A stretch of DNA of 9,275 nt from Fimbriimonadaceae bacterium. Lineage in GTDB: Bacteria > Armatimonadota > Fimbriimonadia > Fimbriimonadales > Fimbriimonadaceae. The translations under genes and the position numbers were made by a program. Positions 1 through 8,445 of the stretch are shown piece after piece. The notes under the pieces were generated by a model. The model made no database searches, was not told where the DNA came from, and worked only from the letters and a program-made list of their open reading frames with translations. The stretch covers positions 1 to 9,275 of the forward strand of contig JAIBBE010000021.1 in NCBI GenBank assembly GCA_019694835.1, given 5' to 3'. Position 1 is the stretch's first letter. Every line of letters begins with the position of its first letter.

Positions 1-992
1 AGGAAGGTGACATCGACGCGCTACGTGGGGTGCGGGTCAAGAAGAACGCCACCCGGACCTACCCCGGATTTTCCAACGCCGAGGGACCCAAGGGGGCCGT
101 CGGGCAGGACTTCAACGTGTTCGCCGGATCGACCTGGCTGTTCACCAATGAGGGGATGCGTGAGAGTCCGGTCGATGTGCTGCTGATCGATGAAGCCGGT
201 CAACTCGCCCTGGCCGATGCCCTTGCCGCCTCGACCGCCGCCCAGAACCTGATCCTGCTCGGCGACCCGCTACAACTGCCCCAAGTGACGCAGGCCAACC
301 ACCGCGGGGGCGGCGGGCTCAGCGCACTGGACCACATCCTCGGCAAGGACGTGACGCTGCCACCGGATCGCGGGGTCTTCATCCCCCAGACCTGGCGCAT
401 GCATCGCGACATCTGCAACTTCATCTCCGCCGAGATCTACGAGGGACGGCTGCACCCCCATCCAAACTGCGACCGCCAGACCACGACCGCGGGTACCGGG
501 CTGCGCTGGCTTCAAGCCCGCCATCACGGCAACTCCACCTCATCGCCCGAAGAAGTCGACATGGTTGCGGGGGTAATCGACGATCTGATGGACACACCCT
601 GGACGAATTTCAAGGGCGAGGAAAAGCCTCTGACTGCAGAGGATTTCATGGTCCTCGCCCCGTACAACGACCAGGTCCGCGCCATCCGGAGACGACTTGA
701 GGCCGATCCCCGAACCGCGGGTGTGCCGGTCGGGACCGTCGACAAATTCCAAGGCGGCCAAGCCGCGATTGTCCTGTTCAGCATGGCCACGTCGACGAGT
801 GCCGACATGGTCCGCGGTGCGGACTTCCTCTTCTCGCGCAACAGGCTCAACGTCGCGATCAGCCGGGCCCGCTGCCTGGCCTATCTGATCTGCACCGAGG
901 AACTCCTCAACACCCGGGCCCGCTCTGTGGAGGAGATGCGCTTGATCGCGACTCTCAACGCCTTCGTGGAATGCTCCCGGACAGGCGTGTAG
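1..992 (+). CDS. Superfamily 1 helicase, Upf1/DNA2-like, C-terminal part (5' end outside window)
   Basis: The reading frame is open to the left edge, so the true start lies upstream. Visible SF1 helicase motifs run in the right order: motif II DEAG (nt 189-200, Walker B type), motif III GDPLQLP (nt 261-281), motif IV region QTWRMH, motif V VGTVDKFQGGQ, and motif VI NRLNVAISRAR near the C-terminus. The Walker A motif and the whole N-terminus lie outside the window. The C-terminal style (NVAISRARCLAYLICTEELL) resembles, from memory, actinobacterial TM0106-family proteins, in which a RecB-like nuclease domain is fused in front of an Upf1-type helicase; that assignment is inference because the nuclease part is not visible. 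The protein would unwind DNA or RNA using ATP. It converges on the tniQ2 gene with a 15-bp gap between stop codons. Its base composition looks richer in G+C than the transposon genes, so it may have a different origin. Confidence 0.85.
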   Translation, partial: EGDIDALRGVRVKKNATRTYPGFSNAEGPKGAVGQDFNVFAGSTWLFTNEGMRESPVDVLLIDEAGQLALADALAASTAAQNLILLGDPLQLPQVTQANHRGGGGLSALDHILGKDVTLPPDRGVFIPQTWRMHRDICNFISAEIYEGRLHPHPNCDRQTTTAGTGLRWLQARHHGNSTSSPEEVDMVAGVIDDLMDTPWTNFKGEEKPLTAEDFMVLAPYNDQVRAIRRRLEADPRTAGVPVGTVDKFQGGQAAIVLFSMATSTSADMVRGADFLFSRNRLNVAISRARCLAYLICTEELLNTRARSVEEMRLIATLNAFVECSRTGV

Positions 993-1007
993 CTGCGAAA
1001 GTCCATT

Positions 1008-2783
1008 TCACCTGTTCCCGAGAACAAGTGCACGCAAGCCGTCTTGTCCAACTGCAGAGATTGAATCGCGGAATGCCCTGTATCCAGCCTTTGACCGACT
1101 CGACACTGGCGCTAGCCAAACTGGGCTTTCAGTCAGCAAGCCCTGTGCGACCTCGCACCACATCCAGGTCACCACGTAGGGGAAACTACCTGACCGGCGG
1201 GCGGGCGAGCTTAGAAGCCGCCAGCGGTCAAACCACTCAGAGGCGCTTCCTAACAGCTCGACAACGCGACACTCTCTGGCCCTGAAGTCACGCTCGGGGC
1301 TTATGAGTTTGATCGCTTCGTGCAAGACGTGCGCGAGATGGTCCGGCGACACACGGAGTCGGACACTCGCCGCTCTCGCTGTTCGTGTGCCGATTTCGGG
1401 ATGCAGACCAATCGATTCCGCAGCAGCGGACCAAGTGATCGACGATGAGACCGCCTTGGAGATACAGAGCGAGACGTATAACCGGCCCGTCCATTCGTAA
1501 CCGCCGAAAATTCCACCAAACAGATTGCGATAGATATCGAGGTCGATTAGTTGCGGTATAGCGCAGAGGGGTAGGCCTTCGATGGCCTTGCTCTTCATCC
1601 TTCGCGCAACATGATGTCGGCCAAGCGTTGCGCCGTAGATCAAGTCCTGCATTATCGGCGTACGGGTTGTTCGGTTGACCAGCCACGCACTCGGTCCATT
1701 GGGGACATCACGTATCAACTCGATCCATGGAGCTAACCGCTGTCCGCCAGCCACGCTGTCTGGCTGCGTAAGTATGACGTTAGCCGCGGAGAGCGAAGCG
1801 GCTCTAACGCGAGCACTCGATGGTGGACTGAAACCCCAACGTGGACCACGCAGTTCGGTAGTTCGTCTTTTCGCTTCTCGGTGTAACTGCTCAGCCCAAT
1901 CAACACAATCAAGGGCGCTCGGCCTCGTGGCCAGGTGCAAGATCAATGTCGCTAAATGTCGTAGTTCGGCAAGGAAAACTTGCGGACTGACTAGGCGGCC
2001 AAGTGTGGTGATCGCTTCACCGGCAATCGCCTTCTTTATCGTTTCCGTAACTTCCAACTCGCCGGCATACGCGGTCTCCGTATGATCCGCGGTGATTTCG
2101 TGTTCGCAGGCAAGCCTTAAGCCGACTGTGTTCCCGCATAGTTGCTTCGCTCCGAGCCCTGGCCTCAATGGCGACCGCTCGCGGGTGCGAAACCGCTTAC
2201 GGCAGGCTCCGCATTGCCATAGAAGGTACCGCCGATGCTCAGTGCAGACCGCAATTAGCGGCAGCCGCCAAGCGAGACGCCAAACGCCAAAATCGCCCAG
2301 GCAAAGTGGGCATACCTGAGATCCAAAGGGCGGGAACCAACCCTGCGCTACGACGCTGCGGAAGGTGTGTCGCTTCCGAGGGTCAAGGCCGGTCATGACC
2401 AGCGGAAGGCCGCCGTCATATCGCACGAGGGTTGCAGCTTCAATAGAGCGCCTGTCGACGCCACTAAGTTCCTCGACGCGGCTGACGAAATTAGGATCCG
2501 GCTTCGCCATCATGAAGGCTGTAGTGCCTAAGCCGGCGGCACAAGGGCCCGTCAGAAGCTTTGTTAACGCTGGTCCTTCTATGCCGTTGGCGACGGCGAG
2601 GCGTTCCAGGAAGCTGTCCAAAGCCTCGCCATCGAAAAGTCTGACGCGGGCGGGCAACACACGCTGCCTACTCTGGGAGTCTCCCGCGATACCTGCAGGT
2701 TCTGCTACGTTCTGGCGCGCGCTGTCGTCGTCATCCAACTTCCCACTGCCTAATCGCAGGGCAAATCGCAGCGGGCTGGTCAT
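1008..2783 (-). CDS. tniQ: TniQ/TnsD-family target-selection protein 2
   Basis: This is the last gene of the tns operon, 591 residues from the ATG at 2783. The TniQ N-terminal signature LPARVRLFDGEALDSFLERL sits at residues 43-62. A TniQ-type zinc-binding region follows: CPLC (158-161), a WRLAWRLPL stretch, then C180, H183, C191 and C194. The remaining ~390 residues are of the size seen in TnsD-like proteins, where the C-terminal part binds DNA; I recognise no specific domain there. In Tn7-type elements such proteins recognise the target and recruit TnsC. The start is uncertain. ATG 2783 overlaps the preceding tniQ by 53 bp without a clear ribosome site. The frame is open up to 2927. A GTG at 2660, right at the conserved domain and 6 bases after AGTAGG, is a good alternative. 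A TTG at 2738 is also possible. Family assignment is firm; the target is unknown. Confidence 0.9.
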   Translation of the reverse strand: MTSPLRFALRLGSGKLDDDDSARQNVAEPAGIAGDSQSRQRVLPARVRLFDGEALDSFLERLAVANGIEGPALTKLLTGPCAAGLGTTAFMMAKPDPNFVSRVEELSGVDRRSIEAATLVRYDGGLPLVMTGLDPRKRHTFRSVVAQGWFPPFGSQVCPLCLGDFGVWRLAWRLPLIAVCTEHRRYLLWQCGACRKRFRTRERSPLRPGLGAKQLCGNTVGLRLACEHEITADHTETAYAGELEVTETIKKAIAGEAITTLGRLVSPQVFLAELRHLATLILHLATRPSALDCVDWAEQLHREAKRRTTELRGPRWGFSPPSSARVRAASLSAANVILTQPDSVAGGQRLAPWIELIRDVPNGPSAWLVNRTTRTPIMQDLIYGATLGRHHVARRMKSKAIEGLPLCAIPQLIDLDIYRNLFGGIFGGYEWTGRLYVSLCISKAVSSSITWSAAAESIGLHPEIGTRTARAASVRLRVSPDHLAHVLHEAIKLISPERDFRARECRVVELLGSASEWFDRWRLLSSPARRSGSFPYVVTWMWCEVAQGLLTESPVWLAPVSSRSKAGYRAFRDSISAVGQDGLRALVLGNR

Positions 2784-4287
2784 CGAGGAATGTAACGGCC
2801 TGCTGGCTCTCCCGGTATTCGCGTAGCGCAAGCCGTTCCTCTGGCAGCAGCGTGCGATCGAACCGATCGAGCCGCTGAGGCGATACTGTCCGCAGATACC
2901 CGTGGGCGTCCTCGCCGAAGACTCCATCGAGCCACATCCAATAGCGGACCAGTTCGATGTCGTTTCCCGACAGTGATCTTCGCCGCGGCAGTATCAGGCC
3001 CAGGGAGGTCTCGCTTATGGAGACTCGGGGGTCAGCTGTGTCTAGCGGCTTTCGCTCGATGAGCTCGTCTGCGAGGGTCAGTACCTGAGATACGAAGGCT
3101 GCGGCATCTTCGGGGCCGACATATCTCGTTGCGCAAACGTCCCAGTGCCGATGGGTCTGCCATTCCGGGGATCGATTTCCGCTGCCTTCTCGATAGCGAA
3201 CCTCCTCGGCGTAGCTTCTTTGTCTTGGGAGGATTCCGTTCCTCTGCTCAATCTCTGATAGCCAACCTCGGAGCGAACTGCAGATATGGCGGCGCCATAG
3301 CCATTCATGCCAATCCTGAATGAACGGATCATGCGCGTAACGGATTTCGTCGGGGACTTCGTAGGACCTGAGCTTGGCGTCATGAACGATCTCACGAATC
3401 CGCTTACCGACTCCACGGGTGTCCGCCGCGTGCGGAGAGATCGGCATGCAAGCCCGAAGCCTAGGAATCGGGTGTGGTGTGTTGCGGAGATAGTTCGAGT
3501 TGGAGGCCTTCTGACATCCGAGTGCGTTCAGAGTCAGATTCGAAACGAACTGGCTGTCAGCGAGGTCCCACACTCGTAGCCAGACTTCCGCAGTCAGGGC
3601 TGGGTGCTCTGCAATACCCAGCGGACCAATTCGCTTTCCCTTAGTGGTTCCCGTGGGCTGAGTCGCGCTAACACGATGTGCTATCTCTTGGGCCCAGGCC
3701 TCATTTGCGACCATCTGTCTTCCAACTGCACCCGCAAGATTCAAGAGTCGCTGGAGCATGGAGACACGGTGATGGGCTGCTGACGAGTCGAGTTGCCGCA
3801 GCATCTCTCGTTGCAATTCGACAAGACCGACATCGACAACCTGTGTTGGCTCCGTGGGATCCTCGGGCCTAGACAGAAGTGTGCCGCATTCGATGCAGAG
3901 GAACTGCAGGACGTTTCGTTGCAAAGTCGCGTGCGCGCCGCACGACTGGCATGCAAGGCATACCCACGGCTCGCCCCTCAAGTGCAGCACTTGTCGCTTC
4001 GGGAAGGTTGATCTGAAAACTCGAATAAGGGTGAGCTGCTCCAGTTCCTCTGCACGGATTCCGAGCGCAGATGCAACGGGATGAAGCAGCGGCTCACTCC
4101 TAGACTCGGCCTGCGAGTACTGACGGAGCAGTGCATTCGGGGTGATGCCGTTGGCGGCCGCCAGTCGCCGACAGACGGAATCTAAGGATTCACCAATGAG
4201 GGTCCTCACCCGGCAGGGCAGCGGCAATTGCGCTCCACCCCATAAGTTCTCACGAGGGCTGCTCGAGCTACTAAGCAACGCTCCCAC
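2731..4287 (-). CDS. tniQ: TniQ/TnsD-family target-selection protein 1
   Basis: This 518-residue protein starts at a GTG that touches the tnsC stop codon (TAG then GTG). A GAGGT ribosome site six bases upstream supports this start. After a short N-terminal leader, the TniQ-type signature CRVRTLIGESLDSVCRRL lies at residues 25-42. A cysteine cluster follows: C110, C113, C116, then C131 and C134, consistent with zinc binding but less complete than in the second TniQ. The length is close to Tn7 TnsD (508 residues) and well above the short TniQ proteins of CRISPR-associated elements, so it probably carries its own DNA-binding region. It should select a target site and pass it to TnsC. Its sequence differs clearly from the second TniQ, so the pair is not a recent duplication. 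The 3' end overlaps the next gene. The DNA site it reads cannot be deduced here. Confidence 0.88.
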   Translation of the reverse strand: MGALLSSSSSPRENLWGGAQLPLPCRVRTLIGESLDSVCRRLAAANGITPNALLRQYSQAESRSEPLLHPVASALGIRAEELEQLTLIRVFRSTFPKRQVLHLRGEPWVCLACQSCGAHATLQRNVLQFLCIECGTLLSRPEDPTEPTQVVDVGLVELQREMLRQLDSSAAHHRVSMLQRLLNLAGAVGRQMVANEAWAQEIAHRVSATQPTGTTKGKRIGPLGIAEHPALTAEVWLRVWDLADSQFVSNLTLNALGCQKASNSNYLRNTPHPIPRLRACMPISPHAADTRGVGKRIREIVHDAKLRSYEVPDEIRYAHDPFIQDWHEWLWRRHICSSLRGWLSEIEQRNGILPRQRSYAEEVRYREGSGNRSPEWQTHRHWDVCATRYVGPEDAAAFVSQVLTLADELIERKPLDTADPRVSISETSLGLILPRRRSLSGNDIELVRYWMWLDGVFGEDAHGYLRTVSPQRLDRFDRTLLPEERLALREYRESQQAVTFLDDQPAAICPAIRQWEVG

Positions 4288-5328
4288 CTATCGACCTCGC
4301 ACCGTCTGGCATAACTGCGCGCGGAGACTGATGTCAATCCCGGCTAGGTGCTTGAGCCGGATTACATGGGAGCGATCCAGTGTCGCAGCGACGGTGGCGT
4401 CGCGTACTAGATTTTTCAGGTCCCCGAGGAATCCCTGAGTTCTTGACCAGATGTGCCCCGCCAGATCAGTGCAGAGCATCCCCTGCTTTCCCCGCGGAAG
4501 GTGGGGCAGGAGTCGCTCTTCGATTCCTTGCAATACCTCCTGGTAAGCGCGCATTTCGTCAGGTGAGTCCGCGTCGTACACGGGGTAACGGGCGAGGCGC
4601 ATTCGGCCCTGCAGTTGCGGATCATTAACTAAGTCGCCGTTTTCCACGTCCGCACCAATGAGGATCATGCTGCCCCCGATTTCGCCCAGTTCCGTGTTGA
4701 TGTTCTTGATGTGATCCAGAATGGCGCGCGCCGCTTTGGGGGTCATCCTGAGAATGTTTGTGTCGTCAATGATCAGTACGCGGACCCGATGCCTCTTGAG
4801 AGCCTTTATGACGGTCTTGGTTTGGGACCGCACGCTCCCCACTGCGGGTAATCCGAAGAAATCGAGTACGCCGGCATCGAACGTCGAGACTACTGACTGA
4901 TAGCTGCCCTCGAACGGCACGTTGCACCAGACAACCGGGCAGTAGTCGGCCTCGGTATCGGGCCCTGGAAAGAACACGGGTCGTCCGCGGCAGTCTACGT
5001 TATGACCTTCTATCCAACTGAGATAACTTTTCTTCGCCCAGACCTGAGCTAGCGTGCTCTTGCCTCTCGTGTTCTCACCAGTCAGTACTAGAAGATCCTT
5101 CGCGCCAATGAACGTGAGGCTATTGTTCGTTACTAAGTCGGTCATTCGCTGCTCAATAGATGAGAGTTCGGCGGTCTGAATGTAGAAGTGCCCCAACCAC
5201 TGTTTGAGTCGACTTACGTGAGAGATCAGTGCGTCGTCTGACAATCTGTCGAGCTGTTTGATGCTTAGGCCGTCTGGCGCTTGCGGGGGCTTTTCCACGC
5301 AGTAGCGGTGCCAGATATCTGCATCCAT
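4288..5328 (-). CDS. tnsC: TnsC-like AAA+ ATPase, transposition regulator
   Basis: This 346-residue ATPase starts at ATG 5328, three bases after the tnsB stop. Walker A is GENTRGKST (residues 84-92). Walker B is VLIIDDTNIL (184-193), with DD where AAA+ proteins commonly have DE. A sensor-1-like strand SMILIGAD lies at 220-227, and RTQGFLGDLKNLV (296-308) resembles the sensor-2 helix region of TniB/TnsC proteins. In Tn7 and relatives, TnsC binds ATP and DNA, forms filaments or rings at the target marked by TniQ/TnsD, and activates the TnsAB transposase. The protein is much shorter than Tn7 TnsC (555 residues) and nearer the TniB-type minimal ATPases, so long extensions are absent. Position between tnsB and tniQ is the standard order. 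No strong ribosome site is seen before it, so translation may be coupled to tnsB. Confidence 0.93.
   Translation of the reverse strand: MDADIWHRYCVEKPPQAPDGLSIKQLDRLSDDALISHVSRLKQWLGHFYIQTAELSSIEQRMTDLVTNNSLTFIGAKDLLVLTGENTRGKSTLAQVWAKKSYLSWIEGHNVDCRGRPVFFPGPDTEADYCPVVWCNVPFEGSYQSVVSTFDAGVLDFFGLPAVGSVRSQTKTVIKALKRHRVRVLIIDDTNILRMTPKAARAILDHIKNINTELGEIGGSMILIGADVENGDLVNDPQLQGRMRLARYPVYDADSPDEMRAYQEVLQGIEERLLPHLPRGKQGMLCTDLAGHIWSRTQGFLGDLKNLVRDATVAATLDRSHVIRLKHLAGIDISLRAQLCQTVRGR
4294..4298 (-). promoter_or_regulatory. Ribosome binding site of first tniQ
   Basis: On the minus strand GAGGT lies inside the last codons of tnsC, six bases before the GTG at 4287. It decides the start of the first tniQ directly after the tnsC stop and fits coupled translation. 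Confidence 0.5.
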
Positions 5329-5331
5329 TAT

Positions 5332-7494
5332 CTAGCCCCGCATTAGATTCGGCCAGGCACCTCTGAACTTGTCAAACGGTTCTTCTGCGGGCTCGCGGCT
5401 GGCATTGGGCTTAGTGGACGCCCCGGGTCTCGGGGTTGGGGCTGCGGCCTGCGCCTCAGCGTGGAGCTGATGCGACTGATCGACGCGGCGTCGCGCCGCG
5501 ATGACCCTTGATTTCCACTCCTTCGAATCGGCCGCTCGAGTGATCTCCCCAAGGGATTCGATAATCTGCCGTGTAGCGGTATTCCTCTGCAAGACATCGT
5601 TTCCGCCTCGCTCGCGAATCCTTCGGCAGGCTGCATCGACAATCGTCGATGCCATCGGCGCATCGACCTTGCTCGCTCCTTTCCACGGTATTGGAACGAT
5701 GCGCTGCGACTCGGGGTCACGAAACCAGATTCTCGAGCGATCGTGTGGGTCTACGAAGAAGGGAGCCGCACGATCCTGCTCTCTGAAGAAGCCGGTCCTT
5801 ACGGAGCCGTAGTCCCGGAGAAGAGGCGCGTTATAAGTGAGATTCATTATCTCTACACCGTCATGCCCGATCTTCGCCCATTTGATCGGAAGGAACTGAT
5901 AGACGAGGTCCGGGTGCTGGGGTACGTCGATTCGCCCTGTCGCTGCAACCATTACGTCCCACATCTCAAGCGGACAAAGCCGGGCATCTGGTGCACCGGG
6001 AAGTATTAGACCTTCGTGCAATGCACGGTGGTAGTCCAGTGCGATGAACCTGCGAAGATGCTCCTCCAACTCGCGCGCGGTTAGAAGTGGTTCCTCGCTG
6101 ACAATCCGACCCCGCTCCGAAGTGTTGCGGCCCTTATAGCCTGGAATCTGTTGCAATGCTCGTTGAATCGTCTCGTGCCAACGCTCAACGTGTGGATTAT
6201 CCGTGGGCTTACTTCCCCGGCTCAGCAGCAGGTCGATGCCTAGATCGCGGAGTAGGGCACCGAAGTGCGTGGAGAGGAAAATTGAGCCGTGGTCGCATCT
6301 GACTGCATCGGGCATCACTGACGGAATCGGGTGCTCCCCGTCGAGCGTAGATAGTTCAGGTGCAATGACTCGCTTTCCTAGTCTAACGGCGACACTAGTC
6401 ATATCGACCTGGTTCGGCAGACCCACCCATCGCCAGTCACTGATCGTGGTGCCCGAGACCGAAAGACTGAAGGGCCGGCAGATGTCATAGAGCAGGATTC
6501 CCGCGTCGAAACCGTTGGCGCTCTTCGCCGTTACCCTCAGCGCAAGCACGACCCGGGTTGCGACATCGATCGCGGTCAAGATCTCGACACTGCACGGGTG
6601 GCCACTGAAGGGGTCATAGACCAAGCAGTCGGCACGAGTCGCATCGATCGCAATGACCTGCCCCGGCCGTAAAGCTGGGAAGTGTCGGTATCCGGAGGCT
6701 CCCCTCAGGGATCGGCTTCTCTGCGATCGAGTAGTGGCACCTTTGGCAGCCTTGCGGCTGGACAGATATTCGGCAGTTATCCGCTGGGGAGTCACAGGAT
6801 CGAGCACGCCCTGCTCACGCAGCAGTACTCTCGTTCGCCGCTCGATTTCCGCGATTGACACTGTCGACCGGTCCCCATCGAGCGATGCAATCACTTCTTC
6901 CGCACCCGCCCGGAAGCGAGGATCAATTGCCTCCCAGGATTTGCGAGACCGCAAGCTGCGGCCATCGATGAGGCCCCGCAGTCCATTGGAACGCCAACTC
7001 CGTACCCAATTCCTTACGGTGGTGCTGCTGACGCTGGCGGACTGAAGTTCTCCGTCCCGGACTCTCTGCTGCAGGATTCGGTCCGCTCGGCCCTCCATTG
7101 AGAGGATCAGAGCCATTTTTTCGCATCGTTTCGACTCCGACTTTCCGAAGTCGGGTCCAAAGGGGTACCGAGGCTCGCCCTCAAAAGCAAGTTCTTTGTG
7201 GCCCTCGCGGTATCCCGTGACGATTTCCTGAACGACCTCCAGTCGGAAGAGCGCGACGCGCTTAGCCTCTTCATCCAAGGCATCCCACAACGGTCGCAGA
7301 GGTTCGGACAAAACGGCGATCTCACCGTCCGTGATGACCCGTACGGAGCCGAGTGACGGCCAGGACTCCGTCCACTCATATCCTCTCGCGTCCTTGAATT
7401 TCACTCCCTGGGAATTGAATCCGACCACTATGGCAATACCGGCTTCGGTAAGTAACCGGACCCCCTCAGTGATGATTGTTCTCGGCTCACCCAT
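5332..7494 (-). CDS. tnsB: TnsB-like DDE transposase
   Basis: This 720-residue protein is the strand-transfer transposase of the element. The catalytic core has the retroviral-integrase fold signature: D284 in VIAIDATRAD, D401 in VRCDHGSIF, and E437 in NPHVERWHETI. D401 and E437 are separated by exactly 35 residues, the classical D,D(35)E spacing. Residues about 120-250 form a helix-turn-helix-rich DNA-binding region before the core (for example VSSTTVRNWVRSWRSNGLRG at 155-174). The region after 530 resembles the Mu-transposase C-terminal beta-barrel segment (NLTYNAPLLRDYG). The C-terminal tail is basic and Pro/Ala rich, where TnsC contact would be expected by analogy to Tn7. TnsB binds the transposon ends and makes the 3'-end cuts and joining. 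The ATG at 7494 overlaps the tnsA stop by 8 bp. All key residues are present and the gene appears intact. Confidence 0.95.
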   Translation of the reverse strand: MGEPRTIITEGVRLLTEAGIAIVVGFNSQGVKFKDARGYEWTESWPSLGSVRVITDGEIAVLSEPLRPLWDALDEEAKRVALFRLEVVQEIVTGYREGHKELAFEGEPRYPFGPDFGKSESKRCEKMALILSMEGRADRILQQRVRDGELQSASVSSTTVRNWVRSWRSNGLRGLIDGRSLRSRKSWEAIDPRFRAGAEEVIASLDGDRSTVSIAEIERRTRVLLREQGVLDPVTPQRITAEYLSSRKAAKGATTRSQRSRSLRGASGYRHFPALRPGQVIAIDATRADCLVYDPFSGHPCSVEILTAIDVATRVVLALRVTAKSANGFDAGILLYDICRPFSLSVSGTTISDWRWVGLPNQVDMTSVAVRLGKRVIAPELSTLDGEHPIPSVMPDAVRCDHGSIFLSTHFGALLRDLGIDLLLSRGSKPTDNPHVERWHETIQRALQQIPGYKGRNTSERGRIVSEEPLLTARELEEHLRRFIALDYHRALHEGLILPGAPDARLCPLEMWDVMVAATGRIDVPQHPDLVYQFLPIKWAKIGHDGVEIMNLTYNAPLLRDYGSVRTGFFREQDRAAPFFVDPHDRSRIWFRDPESQRIVPIPWKGASKVDAPMASTIVDAACRRIRERGGNDVLQRNTATRQIIESLGEITRAADSKEWKSRVIAARRRVDQSHQLHAEAQAAAPTPRPGASTKPNASREPAEEPFDKFRGAWPNLMRG

Positions 7495-8257
7495 GGATAT
7501 GGCCCGTGAGGCCGACGGGCGACTCCTTAGTCAGGGGCGCCATGAGGTCCACCGAAATTTGCCCCTTCCAGATGAGGTGCCAGACACACGCGACTAACTC
7601 CCCTGAACCGTCATCCAGCGCGAACAGGCGACCTAAGTCCGCCCCTTCCGCAGAGGCCGCCTTGTGTATCGACTCGTTGAAACTCTCCAACCAGCATGGC
7701 GTCTGCCTGAAGCCGTGCAGCCAAAGCAGGTTCAGACGCTCGACATCCTTCAGCCCCGTGAACACCTCATATCGCCAACCAACTTGCTCGCATGACCGTC
7801 GCGTCACTTCCGCCTTATCCAGGAACTTGGCGTCCTGACTCTCGACGGATCTCGCATCCCACACGGTCACTGTGCCGTCTTCGCTTAGGGAAAGAAGGTC
7901 GGGGACATGTCGGCGCCTTCCGACGTCCGTGCGTGTCCACGAGAGCTGGAGTGGTTGTGCAACAAGATGAATCACTTCTGGATTCCGATCGAGTCTTCGA
8001 ACAAGATCGTGCTCAAGCCCTGACTCAAGCTCCAGATGGTCAGCGTTCGTGACCGTGAATGCCCTCACTGGTATGTGTCGGTTACGTTTCGAGGAAGCCG
8101 TCTTCCTCACGGGCCGCAACGAATCAAATGTTGGGGGCCTGCCCTCGGGCCAGCTCCAGGGAAGGAGCTCACTCCCTTCCAAGCGAAAGGCCCACCCCAC
8201 GTCGAGCCGGAAAGTTCTATCAGGGTCAAAGTTCATGGGCTCGGCGTTTATCGCCAT
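7487..8257 (-). CDS. tnsA: TnsA-like endonuclease subunit of heteromeric transposase
   Basis: This first gene of the operon gives 256 residues from ATG 8257; an in-frame GTG at 8311 would give 274, close to Tn7 TnsA (273), and ATG 8236 is a third choice. None has a strong ribosome site. Numbered from 8257, a restriction-endonuclease-like core is visible: ELESGLEHDLV (76-86, holding the catalytic Glu), HVPDLL with D120, and the strand VTVWDARS with D134 and R136. In Tn7 TnsA the catalytic set is E63, D114, Q130 and K132; here the lysine place seems to hold arginine. GWRYEVF (160-166) and the C-terminal VWHLIWKGQISVDL (225-238) match the usual TnsA C-terminal part that contacts TnsB/TnsC. The product would cut the 5' ends of the transposon, allowing cut-and-paste transfer. 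Its stop overlaps tnsB by 8 bp. Confidence 0.9.
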   Translation of the reverse strand: MAINAEPMNFDPDRTFRLDVGWAFRLEGSELLPWSWPEGRPPTFDSLRPVRKTASSKRNRHIPVRAFTVTNADHLELESGLEHDLVRRLDRNPEVIHLVAQPLQLSWTRTDVGRRRHVPDLLSLSEDGTVTVWDARSVESQDAKFLDKAEVTRRSCEQVGWRYEVFTGLKDVERLNLLWLHGFRQTPCWLESFNESIHKAASAEGADLGRLFALDDGSGELVACVWHLIWKGQISVDLMAPLTKESPVGLTGHIHG

Positions 8258-8379
8258 CGTGTAAGTCCGATCGCCGGATTTTGGATGCCGTCTGGCATGG
8301 GAGTCTGGCACGGGTCACCGTGTTCAAAACGCAGACACGCCTCGTGCGAATTGGGTGCTAGTTGGCTCGTGAAGTGCCG

Positions 8380-8393
8380 CTCAAAGTATCTAC
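8380..8393 (-). repeat. Direct repeat copy A upstream of tnsA
   Basis: On the minus strand this reads GTAGATACTTTGAG, 12 of 14 bases identical to copy B 66 bp further upstream. Its place between tnsA and the expected right end suggests a TnsB binding site, as in Tn7 ends, but only two good copies exist. Confidence 0.4.
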
Positions 8394-8414
8394 AACCGTT
8401 GTGGATGCATTCAA
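8387..8414 (-). promoter_or_regulatory. Possible tns operon promoter
   Basis: Minus-strand TTGAAT (8414-8409) and TAGATA (8392-8387) are separated by 16 bases and lie about 130 bp before the tnsA ATG. Matches to sigma-70-type boxes are only partial. The -10-like box falls within repeat copy A, so a protein bound to that repeat could repress the operon. This is weak, pattern-based evidence. Confidence 0.22.
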
Positions 8415-8445
8415 AAAGCGTTGATCTGCAACGATTCTCGGTGGA

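Noticed and set aside
1013..1031. Left transposon terminus at plus-strand TGTTCCCGAGAAC just beyond the tniQ2 stop
   Set aside because: It shares only TGTT and a loose GAAC with the proposed right end; flanking pentamers TCACC and CCCAC do not match as a target duplication; internal TnsB-type repeats were not seen.
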